A DNA stretch of 40,383 nt from SIG424 sp045546695 (GCA_045546695.1 JAZQDE010000041.1:1-40383); one strand, 5' to 3'. Shown: positions 29,790 to 38,297, counted from the first letter of the stretch. Notes: a model not told the origin generated them from the letters alone. Numbers and translations: made by a program.

Positions 29790-31673
29790 ATGGTACGAGT
29801 AGTTTATGAATTTGACGCTGTTGTTATCGGCACGGGCTGCGCAGGCTATAACTGCGCTGACTGGCTGTATACTTTTGGCTGTAAAAATATAGCAATTATC
29901 ACGGAGGGCAGGCTTAAAGGCACGTCACGCAACACAGGCAGCGACAAGCAGACTTATTACAAAATGTCGCTTGCCGGCGATAACGGCGACAGCGTGTATG
30001 AAATGGCAAAGACGCTTTTTGACGGCGGTGCGATGGACGGCGATATAGCAATCTGTGAGGCTGCAAACTCTATAAGAAGCTTTGTGAAGCTGGCAAATCT
30101 TGGTGTTGATTTTCCGACGAATGAGTACGGCGAATACGTAGGTTACAAAACTGATCACGATCCTTTCTGCCGCGCGACATCTATTGGCCCCTATACGTCA
30201 AAAAAGATGACAGAAGTACTTGAAAAGGCTGTTTCTGATAAAGATATAAAAATAATTGATGATTATCAGGTTGTGAAAATTCTTACAGATAATGGCAAAG
30301 CTACAGGCCTTATAGCTATATCCACAGTGACTTCTGAATTCATAATTATAAAAAGCCCGCACATCGTTCTGGCAACAGGCGGACCGGCCGCGATTTATTT
30401 TGACAGCGTGTATCCGGAGAGCCACACCGGTTCTACCGGCCTTGCGTACGAAGCAGGGGCAAGCCTTACAAATCTAGCTGAATGGCAATACGGACTTGCT
30501 TCGGTTGATTTCCGCTGGAATGTTTCAGGCACGTACCAGCAGGTGCTTCCCAGATATATTTCCATCGATGACGAGGGCGTAGAACGCGAATTTTTACTCG
30601 ATTATTTTTCAACCCCGCACGAGGCTATCAAAAACGTTTTCCTCAAAGGCTATGAGTGGCCGTTTGACGTGCGTAAGATACACGGCTCGTCATATATTGA
30701 CCTTATCGTTTATATGGAAACTGTTGTCAAAGGCCGCAAGGTATACATGGACTTTACGCGCGAGCCGACAGGTCTTGAAAATGGCTTTGACGATATAGAT
30801 GAGGTTTCCTACCAATATCTGGCAAATTCAGATGCTTTGATTCCACTTCCGATTGCAAGACTCCGCAAGATGAATCCCGGCGCTATCAATCTGTATAAGG
30901 ACCATGGCATTGATATTACAAAAGATCCACTTCGCATCGCAGTGTGCGCTCAGCACAACAATGGTGGCGTGCGTATTGACAGCAATTGGCAGACAAATAT
31001 TGAAGGACTTTATACGATAGGCGAGGCAGCAGGCAGCCTTGGAATATTCCGTCCCGGTGGCTCGGCTCTCAATTCCTGCCAGGTTGGCGGTCTTCGCGCC
31101 GCAACTCACATCGCGTACTGCAGCAAGAATCAGGTCTCAGGCGATTTTGATTCTATCCTGGACAAGGCCATCAGTGATATATCAGAATTTATAGTTTCCA
31201 CACACGCAGATGCTTCAACAATCGCTTCTGCGCGTGAAAAGTATCAGAAAGCCATGAATAAAAATTTTGCTTTTCTCAGAAATCTGGATATAATGGAAGT
31301 TGCTTCTGATGAGATAGCTAAGAATGTGGACAACTTTTCACAGGATAATAAATGGGCTGATACGAAAGAAATACCTGATTTATTCAAGAATTACGATATT
31401 TGCACGATGCAGCTTGCTGTTTCACAGTCGATATTAAAGACCGCGCAACTTTACGGTTCACGCGGCTCGGGATTTGTTTTCAACGGTGGGTCCTTTATGG
31501 ACAGGGAACCTGTTGCAGAGAATCCCGACGGGCGGGCTTCGATAATTACTCTTAGAAAAGAGCCCGGCTCGACCGTTCCCGTCTTTGATATCGTCCCGGT
31601 AAAGCCCCTTCCGGAGAGGAATTTGTGGTTTGAAAAGGTCTGGAACGAGTATAACGAAATAAGAGGTATATAA
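29790..31673 (+). CDS. FAD-dependent oxidoreductase, fumarate-reductase/L-aspartate-oxidase-like flavoprotein subunit
   Basis: This 627-residue flavoprotein begins with a dinucleotide-binding motif VIGTGCAGYNCADW (about 12-25). It continues with HIVLATGGPAAIYF (about 192-205) and TGSTGLAYEAGASL, and has the C-terminal FAD contacts EAAGSLGIFRPGGSALNSCQVGGLRAA. The plan resembles the FrdA/SdhA/NadB family, but the middle part (about 240-340, with KIHGSSYIDLIVYME) is not typical and I do not see the standard succinate-site sequence. It probably dehydrogenates or reduces a C-C bond next to an acid or keto group. It has no signal peptide. It is followed after 19 bases by rubredoxin, a likely electron partner. 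The exact family should be treated as open. Confidence 0.82.
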   Translation: MVRVVYEFDAVVIGTGCAGYNCADWLYTFGCKNIAIITEGRLKGTSRNTGSDKQTYYKMSLAGDNGDSVYEMAKTLFDGGAMDGDIAICEAANSIRSFVKLANLGVDFPTNEYGEYVGYKTDHDPFCRATSIGPYTSKKMTEVLEKAVSDKDIKIIDDYQVVKILTDNGKATGLIAISTVTSEFIIIKSPHIVLATGGPAAIYFDSVYPESHTGSTGLAYEAGASLTNLAEWQYGLASVDFRWNVSGTYQQVLPRYISIDDEGVEREFLLDYFSTPHEAIKNVFLKGYEWPFDVRKIHGSSYIDLIVYMETVVKGRKVYMDFTREPTGLENGFDDIDEVSYQYLANSDALIPLPIARLRKMNPGAINLYKDHGIDITKDPLRIAVCAQHNNGGVRIDSNWQTNIEGLYTIGEAAGSLGIFRPGGSALNSCQVGGLRAATHIAYCSKNQVSGDFDSILDKAISDISEFIVSTHADASTIASAREKYQKAMNKNFAFLRNLDIMEVASDEIAKNVDNFSQDNKWADTKEIPDLFKNYDICTMQLAVSQSILKTAQLYGSRGSGFVFNGGSFMDREPVAENPDGRASIITLRKEPGSTVPVFDIVPVKPLPERNLWFEKVWNEYNEIRGI

Positions 31674-31692
31674 AAATGAGGGAGGTGTTATT

Positions 31693-31830
31693 ATGAAGTA
31701 CAAATGCACAGTATGTGGATACATTTACGATGAGGAAGAAGAAGGCGTTGCATTCGATAAGCTGCCTGAAGACTGGGTTTGCCCTTGGTGCGGCGAAGGC
31801 AAAGATGCTTTCGAGCCTGTAGAGGAATAA
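31693..31830 (+). CDS. Rubredoxin
   Basis: This small gene encodes 45 residues with the two rubredoxin knuckles: CTVCGYIY (Cys 5 and 8) and CPWCG (Cys 35 and 38 approximately), which bind one iron. Rubredoxins are about 45-55 residues and pass single electrons in anaerobes, often to oxidative-stress reductases or flavoproteins. The ATG follows GGGAGGTG by 8 bases. It ends the dehydrogenase operon and is followed at once by a terminator. Position after the flavoprotein suggests it serves the reactions of this operon, rather than being a stand-alone housekeeping copy; that is inference. Confidence 0.97.
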   Translation: MKYKCTVCGYIYDEEEEGVAFDKLPEDWVCPWCGEGKDAFEPVEE

Positions 31831-31834
31831 TTAC

Positions 31835-31875
31835 AAAAACCCCGACGGATTGAAATCCTGTCGGGGTAAATTTTT
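31835..31875. terminator. Bidirectional terminator between rubredoxin and tRNA-Lys
   Basis: CCCCGACGGAT (31840-31850) pairs with ATCCTGTCGGGG (31855-31866), with one bulged T, around the loop TGAA. A TAAATTTTT stretch follows on the + strand and five A residues precede the stem, giving a T-run for the minus-strand tRNA transcript. Confidence 0.85.
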
Positions 31876-31888
31876 GGGCAAAAAGAAA

Positions 31889-31961
31889 TACACCTTCAGG
31901 GACTCGAACCCTGGGCCCATTGATTAAGAGTCAATTGCTCTACCAGCTGAGCTAAAGGTGT
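31889..31961 (-). tRNA. tRNA-Lys (anticodon CTT)
   Basis: Read on the minus strand, the 73-base gene has acceptor ACACCTT/AAGGTGT, D arm GCTC/GAGC, anticodon arm ATTGA-CTCTTAA-TCAAT and a T arm with GTTCGAGTC. The anticodon is CTT, for Lys. No CCA is encoded. It has its own strong promoter at 31974-32001. Confidence 0.96.
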
Positions 31962-31973
31962 ATAACGTGGTGT

Positions 31974-32001
31974 ATTATATCACTTGAAAAACGTTTGTCA
32001 A
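31974..32001 (-). promoter_or_regulatory. Promoter for tRNA-Lys
   Basis: On the minus strand a perfect TTGACA (32001-31996), a 16-base spacer and a perfect TATAAT (31979-31974), preceded by TGA, give an extended consensus promoter 12 bases before the tRNA. Confidence 0.9.
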
Positions 32002-32040
32002 CAGAAAAATAAAGTTAAGTGGTGAAAAAAATGTGAATAA

Positions 32041-32799
32041 TTAATATTCTACTTTTACGAGGCAAAGTCCTTTAGCCGGCGCCATGTATCCGGCGGCCTT
32101 GCGGTCGCGCGTAGCAATAATGTCCGGCATCGAATCGCATGCGCGCTGTTTATAGCCGACCTCAAGAAGTGTACCCGTCAGTATCCTTACCATATTCTGT
32201 AAAAAGCCGTCGGCGTGGTAGGTGAAAACGAGGTGGCTTCCATTTACTGTTATTTTAATATCATTGATTGTACGCACGGAGGATTTGCTGAAGCGGGGAT
32301 TTGCGCAAAAACTTTTAAAGTCATGTTCTCCGACAAGATCGGCCGCAGCCTGCCTCATCGCCGGAACATCGGGCATACTATCCAGAATATGGACGTAGTT
32401 TCTGTCAAAAATTGGTTTGCTTTTATTTTCACCTGCGATAAAACAAGTGTATTTATACATTTTGCCGGCCGCGTTGTAGCGACTGTGGAAACGCTCTGAC
32501 GCTTCTTTGATGTCTGTTACGCAGATATCGTCCGGCAGATATTTGTTGAGATAGGAAAGGACTTCTTCGGGTTCCGCGGGCGCCGTCTCGCCGGGCAGGT
32601 GAAAATTCGCTACCATTCCGATTGCGTGTACGCCTGCGTCTGTGCGTCCTGCGCCGATGACGTCAACGTGTTCATCTGCAAAGCGCGACAAAACATTTTC
32701 AAGCTTTGCCTGGATTGTTTCACCGGTATTTCCCTGATTTTGCCAGCCGGAGTAGCGCGTCCCGTCGTACGAAACAGTTATTTTATAATTCTTTTTCAC
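32041..32799 (-). CDS. truA: tRNA pseudouridine synthase A
   Basis: The 252-residue protein modifies positions 38-40 in the anticodon stem of tRNAs. The N-terminal VSYDGTRYSGWQNQ (about 9-22) is the TruA hallmark, and the catalytic Asp lies in GAGRTDAGVHAIG (about residue 61). The C-terminal half contains GEHDFKSFCAN, FLQNMVRILTGTLLEVG and ATRDRKAAGYMAPAKGLCLVKVEY. The reading frame stays open far upstream, but I chose the GTG at 32799-32797 because AAAAGGA lies 9 bases upstream and V-K-K-N-Y-K-I leads directly into the conserved domain. It is divergent from the HAD gene and transcribed toward tRNA-Lys. Confidence 0.95.
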   Translation of the reverse strand: MKKNYKITVSYDGTRYSGWQNQGNTGETIQAKLENVLSRFADEHVDVIGAGRTDAGVHAIGMVANFHLPGETAPAEPEEVLSYLNKYLPDDICVTDIKEASERFHSRYNAAGKMYKYTCFIAGENKSKPIFDRNYVHILDSMPDVPAMRQAAADLVGEHDFKSFCANPRFSKSSVRTINDIKITVNGSHLVFTYHADGFLQNMVRILTGTLLEVGYKQRACDSMPDIIATRDRKAAGYMAPAKGLCLVKVEY

Positions 32800-32837
32800 C
32801 AAATCACGTCCTTTTCGTGATGATTTTATTATATCGG

Positions 32838-32867
32838 GAGACAAAAAGCAATGCTGTGTGGTATAAT
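32838..32867 (+). promoter_or_regulatory. Extended -10 promoter for the HAD phosphatase gene
   Basis: TGGTATAAT (32859-32867) carries a TGn extension and a perfect -10 box. The best -35 is the weak GAGACA at 32838-32843 with an 18-base spacer. Confidence 0.6.
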
Positions 32868-32886
32868 GTCGCGAGGTGAATAATAA

Positions 32887-33525
32887 ATGGTTAAAACATA
32901 CCTTTTTGATTTTGACGGCACGCTGGTAGACTCGATGCCGACGTACGTTTCGTCGATGCTCAGGATTCTTGACGAGAACAACATACCGTATGGCAATGAT
33001 ATTGTGAAAATCATCACGCCTCTTGGAATACCCGGCACTGCGGAGTATTTCATAAATATGGGTCTTGCGCTGCCAAAAAATGTCATCGTCGATCTGATGA
33101 AGAAATACATGATTGAAGAGTATACATACAATATTCCGGCAAAGAGCAATGTCATTTCTGTGCTGCTTGAACTTAAAAAACGCGGTGCGGATCTGAACGT
33201 TCTGACGGCAAGTCCGCACGACACGCTGGATCCGTGCCTCAGAAGGCTCGGTATTTTCGACCTTTTCACAAACGTGTGGTCATGTAACGATTTTAACACT
33301 ACAAAGGCCGATCCCGAGATCTATAAAATGGCAGCTGCGCGTATCGGTGAAAAGGTGGAGGATATCCTTTTTCTGGACGATAATTATAATGCAGACAAGA
33401 CGGCAAAATCTGCCGGCATGAAGGTGTGCGGCGTTTATGATAAGTCTTCAGACGAGTACACCGACGAGATCAAGGGCATTTGCGATTGCTATATATATGA
33501 TTTTGAGGAATTGCTGTTGATGTAG
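32887..33525 (+). CDS. HAD family hydrolase, phosphoglycolate-phosphatase-like
   Basis: The 212-residue protein has the HAD catalytic motif FDFDGTLVDS with D8 and D10. Motif II is NVLTASP (about residue 100), and motif III/IV includes the Lys of FNTTKADPEIY and DDNYNADKTAKSAG (about 160-173). An alpha-helical cap (about 18-80) places it in subfamily IA with phosphoglycolate and beta-phosphoglucomutase-type enzymes. The exact phosphate ester is not evident. The start ATG at 32887 follows GAGGTG. The 72-bp repeat array starts 5 bases after the stop, with no ordinary terminator between. Confidence 0.9.
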   Translation: MVKTYLFDFDGTLVDSMPTYVSSMLRILDENNIPYGNDIVKIITPLGIPGTAEYFINMGLALPKNVIVDLMKKYMIEEYTYNIPAKSNVISVLLELKKRGADLNVLTASPHDTLDPCLRRLGIFDLFTNVWSCNDFNTTKADPEIYKMAAARIGEKVEDILFLDDNYNADKTAKSAGMKVCGVYDKSSDEYTDEIKGICDCYIYDFEELLLM

Positions 33526-33530
33526 GCCGC

Positions 33531-33755
33531 GGACAAGCCTCTGACGGCAAAAAGTTTGCAGAGATTGTGGTTTTCTGCAAACTTTTCACTGAAAACGGCC
33601 GTGGACAAGCCTCTGACGGTAAAAAGTTTGCAGAGATTCGGGTTTTCTGCAAACTTTTCACTGAAAACGGCCGCGGACAAGCCTCTGACGGCAAAAAGTT
33701 TGCAGAGATTGTGGTTTTTCGCAAACTTTTCACTGAAAACGGCCGTGGACAAGCC
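33531..33755. repeat. Tandem 72-bp hairpin repeat array, locus 2 (three units plus a 9-base stub)
   Basis: Units begin with GGACAAGCC at 33531, 33603 and 33675, and a truncated copy begins at 33747, again with a 72-base period. The core AAAAAGTTTGCAGAGATT, the TCTGCAAACTTTTCACTGAAAAC arm and the GGCCGY end match locus 1. The 9 bases after GGACAAGCC are TCTGACGGC here. Unit 2 changes the loop (TTCGGG for TTGTGG). Unit 3 has TTCGC for TCTGC in the right arm, which shortens the stem to 10 pairs. The array fills the gap between the HAD gene and the ftsH promoter. Confidence 0.9.
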
Positions 33756-33777
33756 CACCCGACGCATCATATTTTTT

Positions 33778-33806
33778 TTGCTGTAATTTATTATTTGTGA
33801 TATACT
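33778..33806 (+). promoter_or_regulatory. Promoter for ftsH
   Basis: TTGCTG (33778-33783), a 17-base spacer and TATACT (33801-33806) lie 38 bases before the ftsH ATG. Two direct TTTGTGAT octamers flank the -10 box (about 33793 and 33810) and could be an operator. Confidence 0.65.
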
Positions 33807-33844
33807 AAAATTTGTGATTATAATTACGAAAAACAGAGGTTTAT

Positions 33845-35728
33845 ATGGCAAATAACAACAATAACAACCAGCCGCAGAAACGCAGAGTCCCCGTTTTTGT
33901 TTTCTATATTATTTTTATCGTCATTATTATTACTGTCAGCCAGTTCCTTGTACCGATGCTGACGGCACCTGATTATAAAGAGATAAAGCTCAACGAGTTT
34001 ATAGAAATGTTGGAAAACGACGAGGCTGTGGACATAGAGTTTGAAAAGTCGAAGTCCAGGTTTATACTCAAACCGAAGGACTTTGAAGAGTCAAACACAT
34101 ACTATATCACCGGCGACCTGAATAACGATATATTAGAATATGAGATAATCAAGGCGTGTCAGGACGCAGGACTCGACTACAGCACCCCGATACCGTCCAA
34201 TACGGCAATCTGGGAAATATTGCTGATATATGTACTGCCACTGGCAATTACTGTCATATTCTTCGTGATAATGATACGCTCGATGAACAAAAGAATGAGC
34301 GGCGTAATGTCTTTCGGCAAAAACACAGGCAAGATTTATGCGCAGAAGACAACAGGCAAGACGTTTGCAGACGTTGCCGGCCAGGACGAGGCGAAACAGT
34401 CGCTCGTTGAGATAATCGACTTCCTCAACAGCCCCGGCAAGTACACAGCAATCGGTGCAAAGCTTCCGAAGGGCGCGCTCCTTATCGGACCTCCCGGAAC
34501 AGGTAAGACATTGCTCGCAAAGGCAGTTGCAGGCGAGGCAGGCGTACCATTCTTTTCACTGTCAGGCTCAGAATTTGTTGAAATGTTTGTCGGCGTAGGT
34601 GCTTCGCGTGTGCGTGACCTTTTCAAACAGGCAATTGAAAACGCACCGTGCATCATTTTCATCGACGAGATCGACGCGATTGGTAAATCAAGAGACAACG
34701 TTATGGGCGGCAACGACGAACGTGAGCAGACTCTTAACCAGCTTCTGGCAGAAATGGACGGCTTCGACTCATCAAAAGGTGTGGTAATTCTTGCCGCTAC
34801 AAACAGACCCGAAGTACTCGACAAAGCACTCCTCAGACCGGGACGTTTCGACCGAAGAATTATCGTAGACCTTCCTGACCAGCAGGGCAGAGTTGACATA
34901 TTAAAAGTTCACGCAAGACACGTTATCATGGAGCCCGATGTAGATTTTGATGTTGTTGCAAGAGCAACGCCCGGTGCTTCAGGTGCCGATCTGGCAAATA
35001 TTGTAAACGAGGCGGCCCTCAGAGCTGTCCGCGCAAAGAAAACACGTGTCAGCCAGAAAGAACTCGACGAGGCGATTGAAGTTATTATCGCAGGCGAGGA
35101 GAAGAAGAACAAAGTAATGTCTGACCATGAAAAGAGAATCGTTTCTTACCACGAGACAGGACACGCGCTCGTAACGGCGCTCCTTACAAACACAGAGCCT
35201 GTCCACAAGATTACGATTATTCCAAGAACTTCCGGTACTCTGGGCTACGTAATGCAGGTAGCAAAGAAAGAAAAAGTTCTTATGAATACAGAAGAAATAA
35301 TGGAAGAGATTACCATTCTTACAGCCGGCCGCGCTTCAGAAAAGCTGGAATTTAATTCCATCACAACAGGTGCGTCAAACGACATCGAAAAGGCTACTGA
35401 GCTTGCCCGCAAGATGATTACAGTATTTGGTATGAATGATCAGTTCGGCTTTGTTAACCGTGAAAAGACGCAAAACAAATACCTGATAGAGCGTTCATCT
35501 CTTAATTGCCCGGAAGAAACAGCCGGCCGCATCGACGCCGAGATGCAAAAAGTTATTACAGAATGTTACAACACTGCATACAGGCTTCTTTCTGAACACA
35601 AAGAGACCCTCGACAGAATCGCCGGCGTTCTGTATGAAAAAGAGAACCTCACAGGTGCAGATTTCATGGAACTTATGGCTGAATGCGAGCCTGATATCGA
35701 GCTTAAAAAGGCTGACGACGGTGTCTGA
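33845..35728 (+). CDS. ftsH: ATP-dependent zinc metalloprotease FtsH
   Basis: This 627-residue membrane protease degrades misfolded membrane and short-lived cytoplasmic proteins. After a poly-Asn start it has a first membrane helix (about 16-38), an extracytoplasmic domain (about 45-120) and a second helix (about 124-146). The AAA domain has Walker A GPPGTGKT (215-222), Walker B IIFIDEID (270-277) and the pore motif MFVGVG. The second region of homology is RPGRFDRRI. The zinc site is HETGH (H436, E437, H440), where most FtsH proteins have HEAGH; this still fits HExxH. No extra domain is present. It is monocistronic or followed by the P-type ATPase 84 bases downstream. Confidence 0.97.
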   Translation: MANNNNNNQPQKRRVPVFVFYIIFIVIIITVSQFLVPMLTAPDYKEIKLNEFIEMLENDEAVDIEFEKSKSRFILKPKDFEESNTYYITGDLNNDILEYEIIKACQDAGLDYSTPIPSNTAIWEILLIYVLPLAITVIFFVIMIRSMNKRMSGVMSFGKNTGKIYAQKTTGKTFADVAGQDEAKQSLVEIIDFLNSPGKYTAIGAKLPKGALLIGPPGTGKTLLAKAVAGEAGVPFFSLSGSEFVEMFVGVGASRVRDLFKQAIENAPCIIFIDEIDAIGKSRDNVMGGNDEREQTLNQLLAEMDGFDSSKGVVILAATNRPEVLDKALLRPGRFDRRIIVDLPDQQGRVDILKVHARHVIMEPDVDFDVVARATPGASGADLANIVNEAALRAVRAKKTRVSQKELDEAIEVIIAGEEKKNKVMSDHEKRIVSYHETGHALVTALLTNTEPVHKITIIPRTSGTLGYVMQVAKKEKVLMNTEEIMEEITILTAGRASEKLEFNSITTGASNDIEKATELARKMITVFGMNDQFGFVNREKTQNKYLIERSSLNCPEETAGRIDAEMQKVITECYNTAYRLLSEHKETLDRIAGVLYEKENLTGADFMELMAECEPDIELKKADDGV

Positions 35729-35768
35729 TTTTCACCGGCCTGAAAATATAAAAGTATAAAAAGTTTTT

Positions 35769-35834
35769 GTCCCGAATAAATATTACCAAGTACAAGCAAC
35801 TGGAGGCTGGCGATGGGTAATAAATATTCGGGAC
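35769..35834 (+). promoter_or_regulatory. Inverted repeat enclosing the translation start of the P-type ATPase
   Basis: The 17-base arms at 35769-35785 (GTCCCGAATAAATATTA) and 35818-35834 pair at 15 positions: 10 pairs, two A-A mismatches, then 5 pairs. The 32-base loop contains the ribosome site TGGAGG and the ATG at 35813. This could be an mRNA structure that controls initiation or an operator for a dimeric regulator. Confidence 0.55.
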
Positions 35835-38287
35835 TTTCTTGCTCTGAAGCAAACGAATTATTGGCAAAATATGGTGAAAATATATTGGAAAAACAAAAAA
35901 AGACACCACTCGTCTTTTTGTTTTTAGGGCAGTTTGCGGACGTAATGACAATAATATTGATAATCGCAACGGGCGTTTCTTTCTTTATGCGTGACTGGAT
36001 AGAAGCGCTCGTTATGATGGGAATAATTGTCTGCAATGCGATTTTAGGTTTCATTCAGGAATACAGGACAGAAAAGACGATAGAGGCACTGCGTGAAATG
36101 ACTGCAATCAAGGCTCACGTTCTGAGGGACGGCTGCGAGGAGGAAATTGCGACGTCGAAACTCGTGCCGGGCGACGTTTTGTACATACACAGTGGTGATA
36201 TTGTGCCGGCAGACTGCCGGATACTGGAAGGCGCCGGCCTTTGCTTTGACGAGTCGATGCTGACGGGCGAGTCTGCATCTGTTTACAAAGGCGAGGGTGA
36301 AAATATTTTTTCGGGCACACGTGTCGTTGGCGGCAGAGGAATGTGCATCGTAACCCGGACAGGGATGTCAACCCGCATGGGCGAAATATCAAAGATGATC
36401 AGCAATGTGAAAAAAGAATCTACTCCGCTTCAGAAAAGGCTGGCAAAATTAGGCAGATATATTGTCATTTTATGTGTTATTGTCTGCCTGCTTGTGACAC
36501 TTATCGGAGTTTTCAAGGGTGAACCTTTGATTGATATGCTGCTGTCAGGCATAAGCCTTGCTGTCGCGGCTGTCCCCGAGGGACTTCCGGCCATCGTCAC
36601 GATTGCACTTGCTCTGGGCGTACAGCGTATGGCTGCAAACCGCGCACTGATAAGGCGTCTGCCTGCTGTTGAAACGCTCGGTACCACTACTGTTATTTGT
36701 TCAGACAAGACAGGGACGCTGACTCAGAATAAGATGAAAATACAAAAAGTCATGACTGCAGCGCAGGTACTCGCGAGCCCGGCGGCTGGCAGCACGGCGG
36801 ATGACAGGGAGGCGTCGCGCCTTGCCAATATTTGTAAGTTCTGCAACAACAACGCGGATGCAACGGAAAAAGCTCTTATAAAGATGCACAGCTACCTTAA
36901 AATACCATCTGACGTGCAATATTCCAGAATAAAAGAACGGCCGTTTGATTCTGCCAGAAAATGTATGTCAGTCATTGTCAGGGGAAGAGAAGGCGAGAAG
37001 TATATTTTCACCAAGGGCGGCGCAGACGTCATACTCGAAAAGTGCAACAGCGTAATGATTTCGGGTCGTATACGGGGTATTGATACGAATATAAGGAAAA
37101 AATTGGTAGCAGCAAATGAGTCTATGGCGGCAAACGGCCTTAGGGTGCTTGGTCTTTGCTGGAAAAAAACGGAAACCTCATCAGGGGAGATTATTGAAAA
37201 TAATATGATTTTCTGCGGCTTTGTTGGGTTGATTGATCCGTTGAGGCCGGAAGTGCGCTCTGCTGTGCATATCTGTCGTCAGGCCGGAATCCGTACAGTC
37301 ATGATAACAGGCGACCATAAACTGACAGCCGCATCTATTGCAAAAGACCTGGGGATTTCTGAGGGAGAGGTTATTACGGGTGAGGATATTGACCATATGA
37401 GCGAGATTGAACTACAAAGGGCGGCTGCGAGAGTCAACTGCTTTGCCCGGGTAACGCCGGCACATAAGCTCAGAATTGTCAAAGCGTACAAGGCGCTTGA
37501 CAACGTCGTTGCAATGACAGGCGACGGTGTCAACGATGCGCCCGCCGTAAAAGAGGCAGATATTGGCATCGCAATGGGAGTAAATGGCACTGACGTCACG
37601 AAAGAAGCTTCGTCGATGATTCTTACGGATGATAATTTTGCGACTATTGTTGAGGCTGTGCGTCAGGGCAGGATTATATATAGCAATATCAGAAAATTTA
37701 TCCGCTATATGCTGGCATGCAATCTCGGTGAAATAGTAACGATGTTTTTTGCCATTTTATGTGGCCTCCCGCTGCCACTTCTTCCCATACAGATACTGTG
37801 GGTCAATCTTGTAACCGACGGCCTTCCGGGTATAGCACTCGGCCTTGATGCCGGCGAAGAAGATATAATGAAAAGACCACCTGTTTCACCCAAAGAAGGT
37901 ATTTTCAGCGGGCGCATGCCTTTCCATATTCTGGTAAGGGGCGTTCTGATAGGGCTGTGCACTCTCGGAGCTTTTATATGCGTAAATCAGATGAGCGGAG
38001 ATCTTTTATTGGCAAGAACGACAGCTTTTATGACGCTTGTCGTTATACAGCTCGTTCATTCGTTTGAATGTCTGAGTGAAACAAAATCTTTGTCGCAGAT
38101 TGATATCCGCCGCAATTATTGGCTTTTAATGGCAAATGCTTTTTCACTGCTCATGATGGTTTGCGTTATATATATTCCTGCAATGCAGCCTGTTTTCAGG
38201 ACTGTCGCCCTCGGACCGAAGCAGCTTGGCATCGTGCTTGGATTTACAATTATTGGTCCTCTGCTTGGTGAAATACGACGCAAGTAA
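35813..38287 (+). CDS. P-type cation ATPase, Ca2+-ATPase (SERCA/PMCA-like) type IIA
   Basis: The 824-residue protein is a type II P-type ATPase. The actuator domain has the LTGES motif (about 149-153). The phosphorylated Asp is D298 in CSDKTGTLTQNK. KGGADVIL is in the nucleotide domain, and TGDHKLTA and MTGDGVNDAPAVKEADIG are the hinge motifs. Membrane segment M4 contains AAVPEGLPA, the Ca-binding PEGL form, and M5/M6 contain NLGEIVTMFFAILCG and ILWVNLVTDGLPGIALGLD. These point to Ca2+ (or Mn2+) export rather than Na+/K+. It has about ten membrane segments. The start at 35813 is supported by TGGAGG and sits in the loop of an inverted repeat. No regulator gene is beside it. Confidence 0.93.
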   Translation: MGNKYSGLSCSEANELLAKYGENILEKQKKTPLVFLFLGQFADVMTIILIIATGVSFFMRDWIEALVMMGIIVCNAILGFIQEYRTEKTIEALREMTAIKAHVLRDGCEEEIATSKLVPGDVLYIHSGDIVPADCRILEGAGLCFDESMLTGESASVYKGEGENIFSGTRVVGGRGMCIVTRTGMSTRMGEISKMISNVKKESTPLQKRLAKLGRYIVILCVIVCLLVTLIGVFKGEPLIDMLLSGISLAVAAVPEGLPAIVTIALALGVQRMAANRALIRRLPAVETLGTTTVICSDKTGTLTQNKMKIQKVMTAAQVLASPAAGSTADDREASRLANICKFCNNNADATEKALIKMHSYLKIPSDVQYSRIKERPFDSARKCMSVIVRGREGEKYIFTKGGADVILEKCNSVMISGRIRGIDTNIRKKLVAANESMAANGLRVLGLCWKKTETSSGEIIENNMIFCGFVGLIDPLRPEVRSAVHICRQAGIRTVMITGDHKLTAASIAKDLGISEGEVITGEDIDHMSEIELQRAAARVNCFARVTPAHKLRIVKAYKALDNVVAMTGDGVNDAPAVKEADIGIAMGVNGTDVTKEASSMILTDDNFATIVEAVRQGRIIYSNIRKFIRYMLACNLGEIVTMFFAILCGLPLPLLPIQILWVNLVTDGLPGIALGLDAGEEDIMKRPPVSPKEGIFSGRMPFHILVRGVLIGLCTLGAFICVNQMSGDLLLARTTAFMTLVVIQLVHSFECLSETKSLSQIDIRRNYWLLMANAFSLLMMVCVIYIPAMQPVFRTVALGPKQLGIVLGFTIIGPLLGEIRRK

Positions 38288-38297
38288 AAAGTTTCCA

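Noticed and set aside
26784..31830. Bile-acid 7-dehydroxylation (bai) operon
   Set aside because: OYE and SDR members are shared, but the CoA ligase, CoA transferase and 7-dehydratase genes are absent and the flavoprotein and hydroxyacid dehydrogenase do not fit the usual bai order.
32800..33219. N-terminal extension of truA by about 140 codons
   Set aside because: It runs antisense through the HAD gene and past the divergent promoters; the conserved TruA domain begins right after the GTG at 32799.
32829..33299. Minus-strand 156-codon frame over the HAD gene
   Set aside because: It is a shadow of the HAD phosphatase, which has the full catalytic motifs, a ribosome site and a promoter on the + strand.
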